DNA of 64,000 nucleotides from contig NZ_CP139558.1 in assembly GCF_034262375.1 (NCBI RefSeq), positions 1,612,001-1,676,000 of the forward strand, in the 5' to 3' direction. The notes beneath the pieces are model-generated. The model did no database searches, was not told the DNA's origin, and saw only the letters and a program-made list of their open reading frames with translations. The position numbers and the translations under genes were made by a program. Source of the DNA: Mucilaginibacter sabulilitoris (GTDB lineage: Bacteria > Bacteroidota > Bacteroidia > Sphingobacteriales > Sphingobacteriaceae). Of this stretch, positions 1 to 8,099 are shown piece after piece. Each line of letters opens with the position of its first letter. Within the stretch, counting starts at the first letter, position 1.

Positions 1-249
1 TGTACAATTTAAATTGCTGATCTTGCTCAACATTCTGAGTGTGTAGTTGCCCGCACCGCAACCAATATCGAGCAGGTTTTTTGCATTTGGATTGATATAT
101 TTTGCAGCCTCTGTGCAAAGTTCCATAGTTAAAGGCGCATCAATGGTTGTCGCCTGACCAGTGTCGAGGTTCGAAAAGCGATCAACATCGTTATCAAATC
201 TTGCTCTGATCTCGTCATTTGTAGCTTTGTGCGAATAATCTGTTTCCAT
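1..249 (-). CDS. Class I SAM-dependent methyltransferase, N-terminal part (runs off the window)
   Basis: Reading the minus strand from an ATG at 249 gives an open frame of 83 codons to the window edge with no stop. It contains the SAM-binding motif I of class I methyltransferases, LLDIGCGAGNYTL, around residues 59-71. The preceding helix region (about residues 20-50) is typical of small cytosolic methyltransferases. The substrate cannot be judged because the C-terminal two thirds or more are missing. The gene is divergent from the LysR gene starting at 346, with about 96 bp between the start codons, so the LysR protein is the obvious candidate regulator. I am sure of the fold and do not know the function. 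Confidence 0.85.
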   Translation of the reverse strand, partial: METDYSHKATNDEIRARFDNDVDRFSNLDTGQATTIDAPLTMELCTEAAKYINPNAKNLLDIGCGAGNYTLRMLSKISNLNCT

Positions 250-290
250 AATTGTATTGATTTTGATTTGTCAAAACTATCTGATATTGT

Positions 291-330
291 GATATTTGAA
301 AAATATCAATTTTATCAATTATTGATATTT
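291..330. promoter_or_regulatory. Nested palindromes between divergent methyltransferase and LysR genes (putative LysR operator)
   Basis: Two overlapping inverted repeats share a central arm. GATATTT (291-297) and AAATATC (301-307) form a 7-bp dyad with a 3-bp spacer. AAATATCAAT (301-310) and ATTGATATTT (321-330) form a perfect 10-bp dyad with a 10-bp spacer. They lie in the divergent intergenic region just ahead of the LysR start, where LysR-type proteins usually bind, often at T-N11-A dyads. That they are the operator is inferred from position and symmetry. Confidence 0.5.
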
Positions 331-345
331 ATAAGGTATCAAAGA

Positions 346-1227
346 ATGGAATTAAGACATTTGCAATATTTTAAAACAGTTGCCGAACAGCTGCATTTCA
401 GAAAAGCAGCAGCGAGCCTTTTTATCTCGCAGCCGCCTTTGAGCAGGCAGATTAAAGAGTTAGAGGAAGAGTTAGGGGTACAGCTTTTTCTGCGCAACAA
501 TAAAAGGGTTATATTAACCGACGCAGGCAAATACTTTAAGCAGGAAGTGGATGCCATTTTTGCCAGGCTTGAAGAGAGTAAAAACATGACAAGACAAATT
601 CACCTGGGCGAAAGCGGAGAACTGGCTATAGGTTATATAAGTTCTCTTTATCAGCCCCACCTGGCTGTAGTTTTGAAGGCTATGCGGGAGGCATTTCCGT
701 ACATAAAAACAAGTTTATATGAGCGTCCCACCATTAAACAAATTGAATCACTTGAACAGGGCACGCTGGATGTAGGGATACTAAGAGCCCCGGTACATTC
801 TGATAAACTGCAACTGCAAACATTGTTTTTTGACCCGTTTATGGTGGTTATGAGTAATCAATATAAAAAAGTCAATAATACAGAAGAACTCGCCCTCGTT
901 ATAAAAGATAAGCCATTCATTTTTTATAACAAAGAATATGCCCCTCACTATAATGACAAGCTGATTGAGATATGTAACCGCATGGGTTTTAAGCCAGACA
1001 TTGTCCATGAGGCCAACAATGTAAACTCTATTTTACAGTTAGTAGAAGCCGGGCTGGGAGTTTCCATTTTACCATTATCGCTCAGGCAACAATATGACTA
1101 TCTGAAGTTATCGTTTATTGAACTGGCGGATATCCCTGTCAGTACAGAAGTAGTTTTGGCTTACAAAAAATCAAATCGAAATCTCGCTTTAAAGTGGTTT
1201 ATTGATAATTACAACAAGAGGATTTAA
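346..1227 (+). CDS. LysR family transcriptional regulator
   Basis: A protein of 293 residues, the usual LysR length. The N-terminal winged HTH occupies about residues 1-60 (MELRHLQYFKTVAEQLHFRK, then the recognition-helix region SQPPLSRQIKELEEELG). A periplasmic-binding-protein-like effector domain follows at about 90-293. I chose the ATG at 346 because LysR proteins characteristically begin M-E-L-R-x-L. A longer reading from a GTG at 229 would overlap the divergent methyltransferase and add unrelated sequence. It probably controls itself and the methyltransferase through the palindromes upstream. The inducer is unknown. Confidence 0.93.
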   Translation: MELRHLQYFKTVAEQLHFRKAAASLFISQPPLSRQIKELEEELGVQLFLRNNKRVILTDAGKYFKQEVDAIFARLEESKNMTRQIHLGESGELAIGYISSLYQPHLAVVLKAMREAFPYIKTSLYERPTIKQIESLEQGTLDVGILRAPVHSDKLQLQTLFFDPFMVVMSNQYKKVNNTEELALVIKDKPFIFYNKEYAPHYNDKLIEICNRMGFKPDIVHEANNVNSILQLVEAGLGVSILPLSLRQQYDYLKLSFIELADIPVSTEVVLAYKKSNRNLALKWFIDNYNKRI

Positions 1228-1455
1228 AAGGTACTTCCGGGAAATAAACCCTAAAAGATGAAGGAAAATTCCACAATAGTATATAAAGTAAATTCTCTTT
1301 CATATGAGCAAGGGTTTTTGGTAATACACCTATTTAAGTTTAAGCAATAAGGTAATAATATATTAACTTGGATTTTGCTTTAAAGCAACCTGAGAAGCTG
1401 TTATTTGAGATGCAGGCAGCAGGTTATACAAACCTGGTGTCACAAACGTTGTTCT

Positions 1456-2880
1456 ATGCATCATTCATTCATCGCGGTTATCTTTCCCTTTATAGGCCAG
1501 GTTGATCTAAGCGGTTACCTTGTGGCAGTTTTTATTCTCTGTATCCTGTCAGTCATCGGGTTTGAATTTGTAAACGGATTTCACGATACAGCTAATGCTG
1601 TTGCTACTGTGATTTATACCAAAGCACTCAAACCGGTACACGCAATACCATGGTCGGGCGCATGGAATTTTTTAGGTGTTTTCCTGGGCGGCGTTACTGT
1701 TGCCATGGGTATTTTGAAGCTTGTGCCACTCGACACATTGATGACCCTTCCTGTTAGTATAGGAGCCTGCCTTGTTTTGTCAGTACTGTTAGCTTCCATC
1801 ATCTGGAACCTTGGTACCTGGTACCTGGGCATTCCTTGTTCCAGCTCACATACTATGATAGGTGCAATGATAGGTGCGGGCCTGGCTTTTACCTGGTATT
1901 ATAATGGGCCTGGAGTGAATTGGGAAAAGGCAGAAGAAATCGGTTCGTCACTCATCCTATCGCCAATTATTGGCTTTGGTGCAGCCGCTTTACTAATGTT
2001 GTTCCTGAAACATGTAACCAAATCACATGCCCTTTTCCATATTCCATCAGGTGAAAATGACCGGCCGCCTATACACATCCGGTTGCTATTGATCACCACC
2101 TGTACATTGGTCAGCTTTTTTCATGGCAGTAATGACGGGCAAAAAGGAGTGGGCTTGTTCATGCTTATCCTGATTGCTTTCCTGCCCGCCCGTTTTGCTG
2201 TCAATCATGCTGTTCCTAAGGACAAGGTAACAGCCGCACTGAATCAAACAGAACAGGTAATTGGTAACAAACTCCATAATAATACTGATAAAAAAACAGT
2301 GTTAATGAAACTTGTCGCAGCGGTCAATCAAATGAAAGCATCCCTGGCAGAAAAGAACGAGAAAGAAGTGGCTAAAACCTATCGTTACCGTAAACAGGTG
2401 GAAGGCGTAGTTAAAGATATCAGGGAACTGTTAAAAGATAACCGGGTGATGTTATCCGGACATGAAAAAGAAATACTTACATCTGCCGCCAATGAGCTGG
2501 AACATGTAACTGATTTTGCACCGATATGGGTGATTGCCATCATATCCTTTTCGCTCGGGCTGGGTACCATGATTGGGTGGAAAAGGATTGTAGTGACTAT
2601 TGGTGAAAAAATTGGCAATGAACACCTGAACTATGCCCAGGGTGCAACCTCAGAAGTAATTGCCGCTTCTACTATCGGCCTGAGTACTGCATTTGGTCTG
2701 CCGGTAAGTACAACACACGTTTTATCCAGTGGTATCGCCGGCGCCATGGTGGCTTCAGGAGGCAAAGGCAACCTTAATAATAACACCCTGAAAAACATCG
2801 CACTGGCATGGGTATTAACATTGCCCGTATCAATTATTTTAGCTATGTTACTGTTTATGTTATTTCATTTGTTTATATAA
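1456..2880 (+). CDS. PiT family inorganic phosphate transporter
   Basis: Inner-membrane phosphate (metal-phosphate:H+) symporter of the PiT/PHO4 family. Both family signatures are visible. The N-terminal one is NGFHDTANAVATVIYTKAL (about residues 42-60) and the C-terminal one is YAQGATSEVIAASTIGLS with GLPVSTTHVLSSG. Between them about ten hydrophobic segments are split by a hydrophilic, helix-rich loop (about residues 235-355) that is probably cytoplasmic. The start is uncertain. The frame is open from a TTG at 1405, but the ATG at 1456 gives a more normal N-terminus. The gene is followed after 16 bp by a universal stress protein, so the two are probably co-transcribed. The region 1228-1455 holds no other convincing gene. 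Confidence 0.92.
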   Translation: MHHSFIAVIFPFIGQVDLSGYLVAVFILCILSVIGFEFVNGFHDTANAVATVIYTKALKPVHAIPWSGAWNFLGVFLGGVTVAMGILKLVPLDTLMTLPVSIGACLVLSVLLASIIWNLGTWYLGIPCSSSHTMIGAMIGAGLAFTWYYNGPGVNWEKAEEIGSSLILSPIIGFGAAALLMLFLKHVTKSHALFHIPSGENDRPPIHIRLLLITTCTLVSFFHGSNDGQKGVGLFMLILIAFLPARFAVNHAVPKDKVTAALNQTEQVIGNKLHNNTDKKTVLMKLVAAVNQMKASLAEKNEKEVAKTYRYRKQVEGVVKDIRELLKDNRVMLSGHEKEILTSAANELEHVTDFAPIWVIAIISFSLGLGTMIGWKRIVVTIGEKIGNEHLNYAQGATSEVIAASTIGLSTAFGLPVSTTHVLSSGIAGAMVASGGKGNLNNNTLKNIALAWVLTLPVSIILAMLLFMLFHLFI

Positions 2881-2896
2881 CATCTAACTATTAAAA

Positions 2897-3718
2897 ATGA
2901 AACAGATCCTGGTTGCCACTGATTTTTCACCCAGCGCTGCAAATGCAATGGAATATGCCATGTCGCTCGCTGTATTGCTGAAATTAGAAGTATGCGCTAT
3001 TCATGCCATTCACCCTACAGAAGGCATTAATAACAGTACATATAATGCCATTTTTATTGAAGATTACTACCGTAATAAAAGAGAAGCGTTAAGGGATTGG
3101 GCATCGGTTTATACAGTTAAAGAAGAATTTAAGAATGTAGAAGTTACCACGCTTTGCGATGTGGGCTTTTTAAAAACGGTTATAACCAATTATATCGACA
3201 ACCACGCTGTGGAACTGTTAACTATGGGAATCACTGGTGCTACGGGCCTGAGCGGAATTGTAGGCAGTAACGCCAGTATGATGGTTACTAAAGTAAAAAC
3301 GCCAACCTTGATCATTCCCCTGGAGAGCCGGTTTCCGGATGTTCCGGTTATTACGCTGGCTACAGATTATGAAACAAAGCTATCTCCCAACGATGTAACC
3401 GCACTCAACGAAATGATCAAAGCATTCCGTGCCAAACAAATGCAGGTATTATATGTGGAAGAAAATTCAGATGCTAAACATATTCAAACAGGGGAGGCCC
3501 GGCTGAAAGAACTCATTCCTCACACCGAACTTATGTTTAATTACCTGAAAGACAGTAGCCCATTCAGCGGTATCATGGAATTTATCGAAAATAATGAAAC
3601 GGATATCCTGTGCCTGGTTAAACATCACCACAATATTATTTACCGTTTGTTTAACCGGAGTACCGTTAACCAGATCATGAACCGTTCTGTAAAGGCTATT
3701 TTGGTACTGCATGAATAA
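2897..3718 (+). CDS. Tandem-domain universal stress protein (UspA family)
   Basis: A cytosolic protein of 273 residues with two Usp folds: about residues 1-143 and 148-273. The first begins MKQILVATDFSPSA, the classical Usp opening strand and ATP-loop aspartate. It ends with the GSNASMMVTKVKTPTLIIP nucleotide-loop and final-strand region, which resembles G-x2-G-x9-G(S/T) in position. The second repeat is more diverged. It sits 16 bp behind the phosphate transporter. Two-domain Usp proteins of this length are common in Bacteroidota and are linked to stress and growth arrest. A specific role cannot be read from the sequence. Confidence 0.9.
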   Translation: MKQILVATDFSPSAANAMEYAMSLAVLLKLEVCAIHAIHPTEGINNSTYNAIFIEDYYRNKREALRDWASVYTVKEEFKNVEVTTLCDVGFLKTVITNYIDNHAVELLTMGITGATGLSGIVGSNASMMVTKVKTPTLIIPLESRFPDVPVITLATDYETKLSPNDVTALNEMIKAFRAKQMQVLYVEENSDAKHIQTGEARLKELIPHTELMFNYLKDSSPFSGIMEFIENNETDILCLVKHHHNIIYRLFNRSTVNQIMNRSVKAILVLHE

Positions 3719-3754
3719 TATCGATAAATAAACGAGCCAGCCACGGCACAAAAG

Positions 3755-5362
3755 TTAATCAATATTATCTTCCAGTCGCTCTTCATCCAAATCCAGTCGC
3801 CTTTCAATTATACGGATAACGTCATCGTCAAACTCCGCTTTACGGCGGAAAACATGCAGTTGTTTGCGCTCATGTTCAGCAATTTGCATCATTACTTTTT
3901 TATATCTTTTGATCATAGCTACCGCTGTAGCTTTTTTTCCATCATCGTCACCAAGGTTCTCGTACACGCCATTTTTGAAAACTAAGAGGTCCATCCTGTT
4001 TTTAATCATGCCATTCTCCTCAACATCTTTTGGATATTTTGACTTTAGCTCATCAATAGCGGCTGAAAAAAGACGTTGTTCAATCTCTAATAATTGCTGC
4101 TGATCCTGTTTTTCGCCGGGAAGGGTTTCCGGTCGCAACATACGTATAACCCACGGAAAGGCTAAGCCCTGCCCAACAAGTGTAACAATAATAACCGTAA
4201 AGGTGATAAATAGGATGAGGCTTCTATATGGAAAAGGCTGCCCACCCGGTAACATTAAGGGTATCGATAGCGCAGATGCCAGAGATACAACACCACGCAT
4301 ACCAGCCCAGCTGATTATCATTGGGTTTCGCCAGCCTGGATGGCTTACCGCTACCGTTATATATTTGCTGATGAAAGTGGTGAATATTGATGATATATAA
4401 CCGGCAATAAGCCTAACCACAATAATAATTGCCGAAATAGCTATAGCGATGAATAGCGCTTGAGAAAGCGGAAAGTTTTTTATTCCCTGCATAATGTCAG
4501 GGAGCTGCAGCCCTATCAGAAAGAAAATAACAGCGTTCAATATAAAAACTACAGCTGGCCATACTGCATTAGATTTTAGCCGGCTGGTGTGCGCAAAAAT
4601 AAAGTGATTTTGATAAGCTATAAACACCCCTCCGGAAACAATTGCCAGTACGCCGGATGAATGAACGGCCTCTGCACTAAGATAAATTAGATAAGGTAAT
4701 ACGAATGAAAGTGCGATATCCATATTTGGTGTTGTTGGTAACCATTTATAAATTGCATAAAAAGCCAGTCCAAAAAATAAGCCGATCGCTATTCCCGATA
4801 CAACTACGAGCGAAAAATTGCCGATTGCATGATACCAGACAAAGTTATTGCTAACTATTGCTGCAAGGGCAAACCTGAATATTGTTAAGCTGGTTGCGTC
4901 ATTGAGCAAGCTTTCTCCTTCAAGAATAGCTACGAGCCCTTTGGGCAAACGCACATGCTGTAACACAGAGGTTGCTGCGGCTGCGTCGGGCGGAGAAATG
5001 ATTGCACCCAAAAGAAAACCCTGAGCAAGGGTGAATCCCGGAATGAGCCAGCAAGATACTAATGCCACCACTGTTGATGTAAGCATTACATAACCAAGCG
5101 CCATAACGGTGATTATGCGCCGCCATTTCCACAATGCCTTAGTTGATGTATTTTGGGCCGCATCGAAAAGAATGGGAGGCAGAATAAGTAGGAATACGAG
5201 ATTGGGATCAATATGGATACCAGGAATTCCTGGTATAAATCCGAGCACGAGTCCGGCTATAACCAGAAAAATAGGATAGGGTATATCCAAACGCCTTGCA
5301 ATCAAAACTAAAAATAAAACGCTGATGATTAGTCCCAGGCAAAGTAGTAAGTTTTCGTGCAT
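3755..5362 (-). CDS. Na+/H+ antiporter, CPA1/NhaP type
   Basis: Predicted inner-membrane cation:proton antiporter of 535 residues. Twelve or so hydrophobic segments cover about residues 1-410. They include LVFLLILPPILFDAAQNT, the characteristic CPA1 segment; GAIISPPDAAAATSVLQHV, where CPA1 proteins carry the ion-binding P-D pair; and GESLLNDATSLTIFRFAL. A hydrophilic, charged tail follows (about 415-535). The ATG at 5362 is chosen over an upstream TTG because the first membrane segment then begins within a few residues. The gene is convergent with the Usp gene and divergent from the receptor gene at 5566. Sodium or potassium specificity cannot be decided. Confidence 0.9.
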   Translation of the reverse strand: MHENLLLCLGLIISVLFLVLIARRLDIPYPIFLVIAGLVLGFIPGIPGIHIDPNLVFLLILPPILFDAAQNTSTKALWKWRRIITVMALGYVMLTSTVVALVSCWLIPGFTLAQGFLLGAIISPPDAAAATSVLQHVRLPKGLVAILEGESLLNDATSLTIFRFALAAIVSNNFVWYHAIGNFSLVVVSGIAIGLFFGLAFYAIYKWLPTTPNMDIALSFVLPYLIYLSAEAVHSSGVLAIVSGGVFIAYQNHFIFAHTSRLKSNAVWPAVVFILNAVIFFLIGLQLPDIMQGIKNFPLSQALFIAIAISAIIIVVRLIAGYISSIFTTFISKYITVAVSHPGWRNPMIISWAGMRGVVSLASALSIPLMLPGGQPFPYRSLILFITFTVIIVTLVGQGLAFPWVIRMLRPETLPGEKQDQQQLLEIEQRLFSAAIDELKSKYPKDVEENGMIKNRMDLLVFKNGVYENLGDDDGKKATAVAMIKRYKKVMMQIAEHERKQLHVFRRKAEFDDDVIRIIERRLDLDEERLEDNID

Positions 5363-5565
5363 GTGTAGCTTAATTTGAATTTGTGAATCAACTATATGTA
5401 TTGTTCCAAATAATCCGCACCCTGATATAAACAAAGTTCGCAATTACAATTCATGAACTGCCAGGTGGTTTAGAATAAGGTAAGCTTTATAATTGTTAAT
5501 ATTACTTTTTTGTTAAAAAAGTGGTCAATGTGTAACGACATGAGTAAAATCGATGTCATATAGTT

Positions 5566-8016
5566 ATGAAACTACCACAAGTGTTTTTTTTAACCTTATT
5601 CTCAATATTTCTATTCAACCGTGCTAATGCTCAAACAAAAAATGGTAAAATTTCGGGAGTGGTCTTAGATGATGCTAAGAAGCCGCTCGATGGGGCAACT
5701 GTGATTTTACTTACAGCAAAAGACTCGTCAGTAACAGGTACCAAACTGGCCAATCCGGATGGCAGTTTCATTTTTCAAAACCTAATAGATAATACTTATA
5801 TCATTAAAGTAACTTATATAGGCTATAAAAATTATCAAAGCGGTCCTGTAATTGTTACTCAACAAAAGGCGGTCAGTTTATTGCCATTCAATTTATCGCT
5901 GGCCGGGAAAAAATTGAATGAGGTAGCCGTAACAGCTCAAAAATCGTATGTACAACAAAAGATTGACCGCACAGTAGTTAATGTTGGGGCACTGATATCC
6001 AATACTGGTGCCAACGCACTGGAAGTGCTTGCCAAAAGCCCCGGTGTACAGATAGATGCAGATGGCAATATTACCTTTAAGGGGAAGAGCGGTGTATTGG
6101 TAATGATTGATGATAAACCTACCTATCTTTCGGCGGCAAACCTGGCAACTTACCTGCGTTCCCTGCCATCTTCGTCGTTGGATCAGATAGAGCTGATGGA
6201 TAATCCGCCGGCTAAATATGATGCTGCAGGCAACGCGGGCGTAATCAATATCAAAACTAAAAAAAATACTACCAGGGGTTTTAATGCGGTAGTATCAGCG
6301 AATTTTGCCCAGGGTTTTTATGGCCGCATGGATGAAAGCATCAACTTTAATTACCGTATAGATAAAATTAATTTTTTTGCAAACGTTGCTTACAACAAAC
6401 AGAAAACTTTCAGAAGGCTCGAGATAGACAGGAATTATTTTGATACAAACGGAGAGCCTACCTCATCTCTGCAGGATATTTCCTATTTCAGGCCTTCAAG
6501 CAATAATACCAATATCAAGGCAGGATTAGATTATTTTATATCGCCAAAAACAACCTGGGGTATAGTATTTACCGGCAACCTGTCAAACGATCACGACAGC
6601 AGCCCGGTATACAGCTTGTTATATGGCAAAAGCGGCGAGCTGGATTCGACCATTAACACCCTCAATACTTCCAAAAATAAATTTAACAGCAAGGGTATTA
6701 ATGTAAACTATACTCATAAATTTGATAGCGCGGGCAGGGCGCTTACATTCGACCTGGATTATATTCACAATGACGCAGGTAGTAATCAGCTATTTGTAAA
6801 TAATACTTTTTTGCCCGATGGTACTCTAACAAATTCGCAAACGCTGACTGATAATTTGCCTTCTACCATCAATATTTACTCCGCCAAGGCTGATTATACC
6901 CACCCGCTTAAAGGCAAGGCAAAGCTGGAGGCCGGTGTTAAGAGCAGTTATGTAAATACGGATAATGCCGCTAATTACTTTAATGTGATTGACAATGTAA
7001 ACGTTATTGATTATAATAATACCAACCGGTTTTTATACAAAGAAAATATAAACTCCGCGTATGTTAATTTCAATAAAACCTTTGGCAGGTTTTCATTGCA
7101 AACCGGCCTACGGTTAGAAAATACCAACGGAGATGGACATCAGTTGGGAAATGCCCAAAAAGCCGATTCATCATTTGTTAAACATTATACCAACCTGTTT
7201 CCAACGGCCTATTTCTCCTACAATTTGGACACCGCGGGTCACAACGTATTGGTTCTTTCTTACGGCCGCCGGATCGGCAGGCCAAACTACGGAAGCTTAA
7301 ACCCATTTACCTTCTTTGTAGACAAGTTTACTTATTTCTCCGGCAATCCGTTCCTGAAACCGCAGTTTACGGATAATTATAAACTGGCCTATAGTTATAA
7401 AAGCTTGTTTACTGTAGCGGTTGCTTATAATTATACAACCGACGTTCAAAATGAAACCATTCATAAAGACGGCAATGTGTTTGTTAGTACTACAGGCAAC
7501 ATAGGGCAACAGAAAACACTGGATTTTTCAGTCAATACCAATTTGCAGCCTGCCAAATGGTGGACGGTAAACCTGTACGCCGAAGTATATAACAATACCT
7601 ACCAGGGCGAATTCTACACAGGCTACCTTCATCAGTCAAAAAATACGTTTAGCGCCAATGGTAATAATCAGTTCACTTTATCAAAAACATGGAACGCTGA
7701 ATTAAGTGGTTGGTTTAATACCAGTGGCACTTACGGCCAGTTTGTTTCAATACCTACAGGCATGCTCAATGCTGCTGTTCAGAAAAAAGTATTAAACAAT
7801 AAGGGTTCAATCAAGCTCAATGTGCGGGATGTATTTAAATCGTTTAGTCCAAGCGGTACTATTACCAATATTGTGGGCGCTACCGCAACCTATCACAACT
7901 TTGTAGACACGCAGGTGGCAACCCTCTCATTTACCTATAGTTTTGGGAGATTAACCAATGTACCGGCCAAACGCGATACCGGCGGTGCCGATAGCGAACA
8001 GGGTAGGGCACATTAA
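5566..8016 (+). CDS. TonB-dependent-receptor-like outer membrane beta-barrel protein
   Basis: An outer-membrane protein of 816 residues. An N-terminal signal peptide (about 1-23, ending RANAQ) is followed by a carboxypeptidase-regulatory-like beta-sandwich (about 28-112, GKISGVVLDDAKKPLDGA). Next comes a plug-like domain (about 120-225, with SPGVQIDADGNITFKGKSG), then a long aromatic-rich region ending in TLSFTYSFGR, as expected for a barrel of the Bacteroidota 'outer membrane beta-barrel family' group. These proteins are related to TonB-dependent receptors but are shorter than SusC, and no SusD partner is adjacent. The ligand is unknown. It stands alone and is convergent with the M14 gene across a strong terminator. 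Confidence 0.88.
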   Translation: MKLPQVFFLTLFSIFLFNRANAQTKNGKISGVVLDDAKKPLDGATVILLTAKDSSVTGTKLANPDGSFIFQNLIDNTYIIKVTYIGYKNYQSGPVIVTQQKAVSLLPFNLSLAGKKLNEVAVTAQKSYVQQKIDRTVVNVGALISNTGANALEVLAKSPGVQIDADGNITFKGKSGVLVMIDDKPTYLSAANLATYLRSLPSSSLDQIELMDNPPAKYDAAGNAGVINIKTKKNTTRGFNAVVSANFAQGFYGRMDESINFNYRIDKINFFANVAYNKQKTFRRLEIDRNYFDTNGEPTSSLQDISYFRPSSNNTNIKAGLDYFISPKTTWGIVFTGNLSNDHDSSPVYSLLYGKSGELDSTINTLNTSKNKFNSKGINVNYTHKFDSAGRALTFDLDYIHNDAGSNQLFVNNTFLPDGTLTNSQTLTDNLPSTINIYSAKADYTHPLKGKAKLEAGVKSSYVNTDNAANYFNVIDNVNVIDYNNTNRFLYKENINSAYVNFNKTFGRFSLQTGLRLENTNGDGHQLGNAQKADSSFVKHYTNLFPTAYFSYNLDTAGHNVLVLSYGRRIGRPNYGSLNPFTFFVDKFTYFSGNPFLKPQFTDNYKLAYSYKSLFTVAVAYNYTTDVQNETIHKDGNVFVSTTGNIGQQKTLDFSVNTNLQPAKWWTVNLYAEVYNNTYQGEFYTGYLHQSKNTFSANGNNQFTLSKTWNAELSGWFNTSGTYGQFVSIPTGMLNAAVQKKVLNNKGSIKLNVRDVFKSFSPSGTITNIVGATATYHNFVDTQVATLSFTYSFGRLTNVPAKRDTGGADSEQGRAH

Positions 8017-8043
8017 TTTTAAGGCGAAGTTTGTATTTGCTAC

Positions 8044-8068
8044 AAATGCCCGGCATAACCGGGCATTT
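8044..8068. terminator. Bidirectional intrinsic terminator between convergent genes
   Basis: AAATGCCCGG and CCGGGCATTT form a perfect 10-bp stem around a CATAA loop. The stem ends in A/T runs on both sides, so it can serve both the receptor gene and the convergent peptidase gene. Confidence 0.8.
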
Positions 8069-8099
8069 CAGAAACATGTAAGGATCTATAACTATGATT

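Noticed and set aside
229..345. N-terminal extension of the LysR protein from a GTG
   Set aside because: It would overlap the divergent methyltransferase start and the palindromes, and the usual LysR N-terminus begins at the ATG at 346.
1409..1504. A 31-codon ATG frame overlapping the start of the phosphate transporter gene
   Set aside because: No recognisable product, no convincing ribosome-binding site, and it overlaps the transporter frame.
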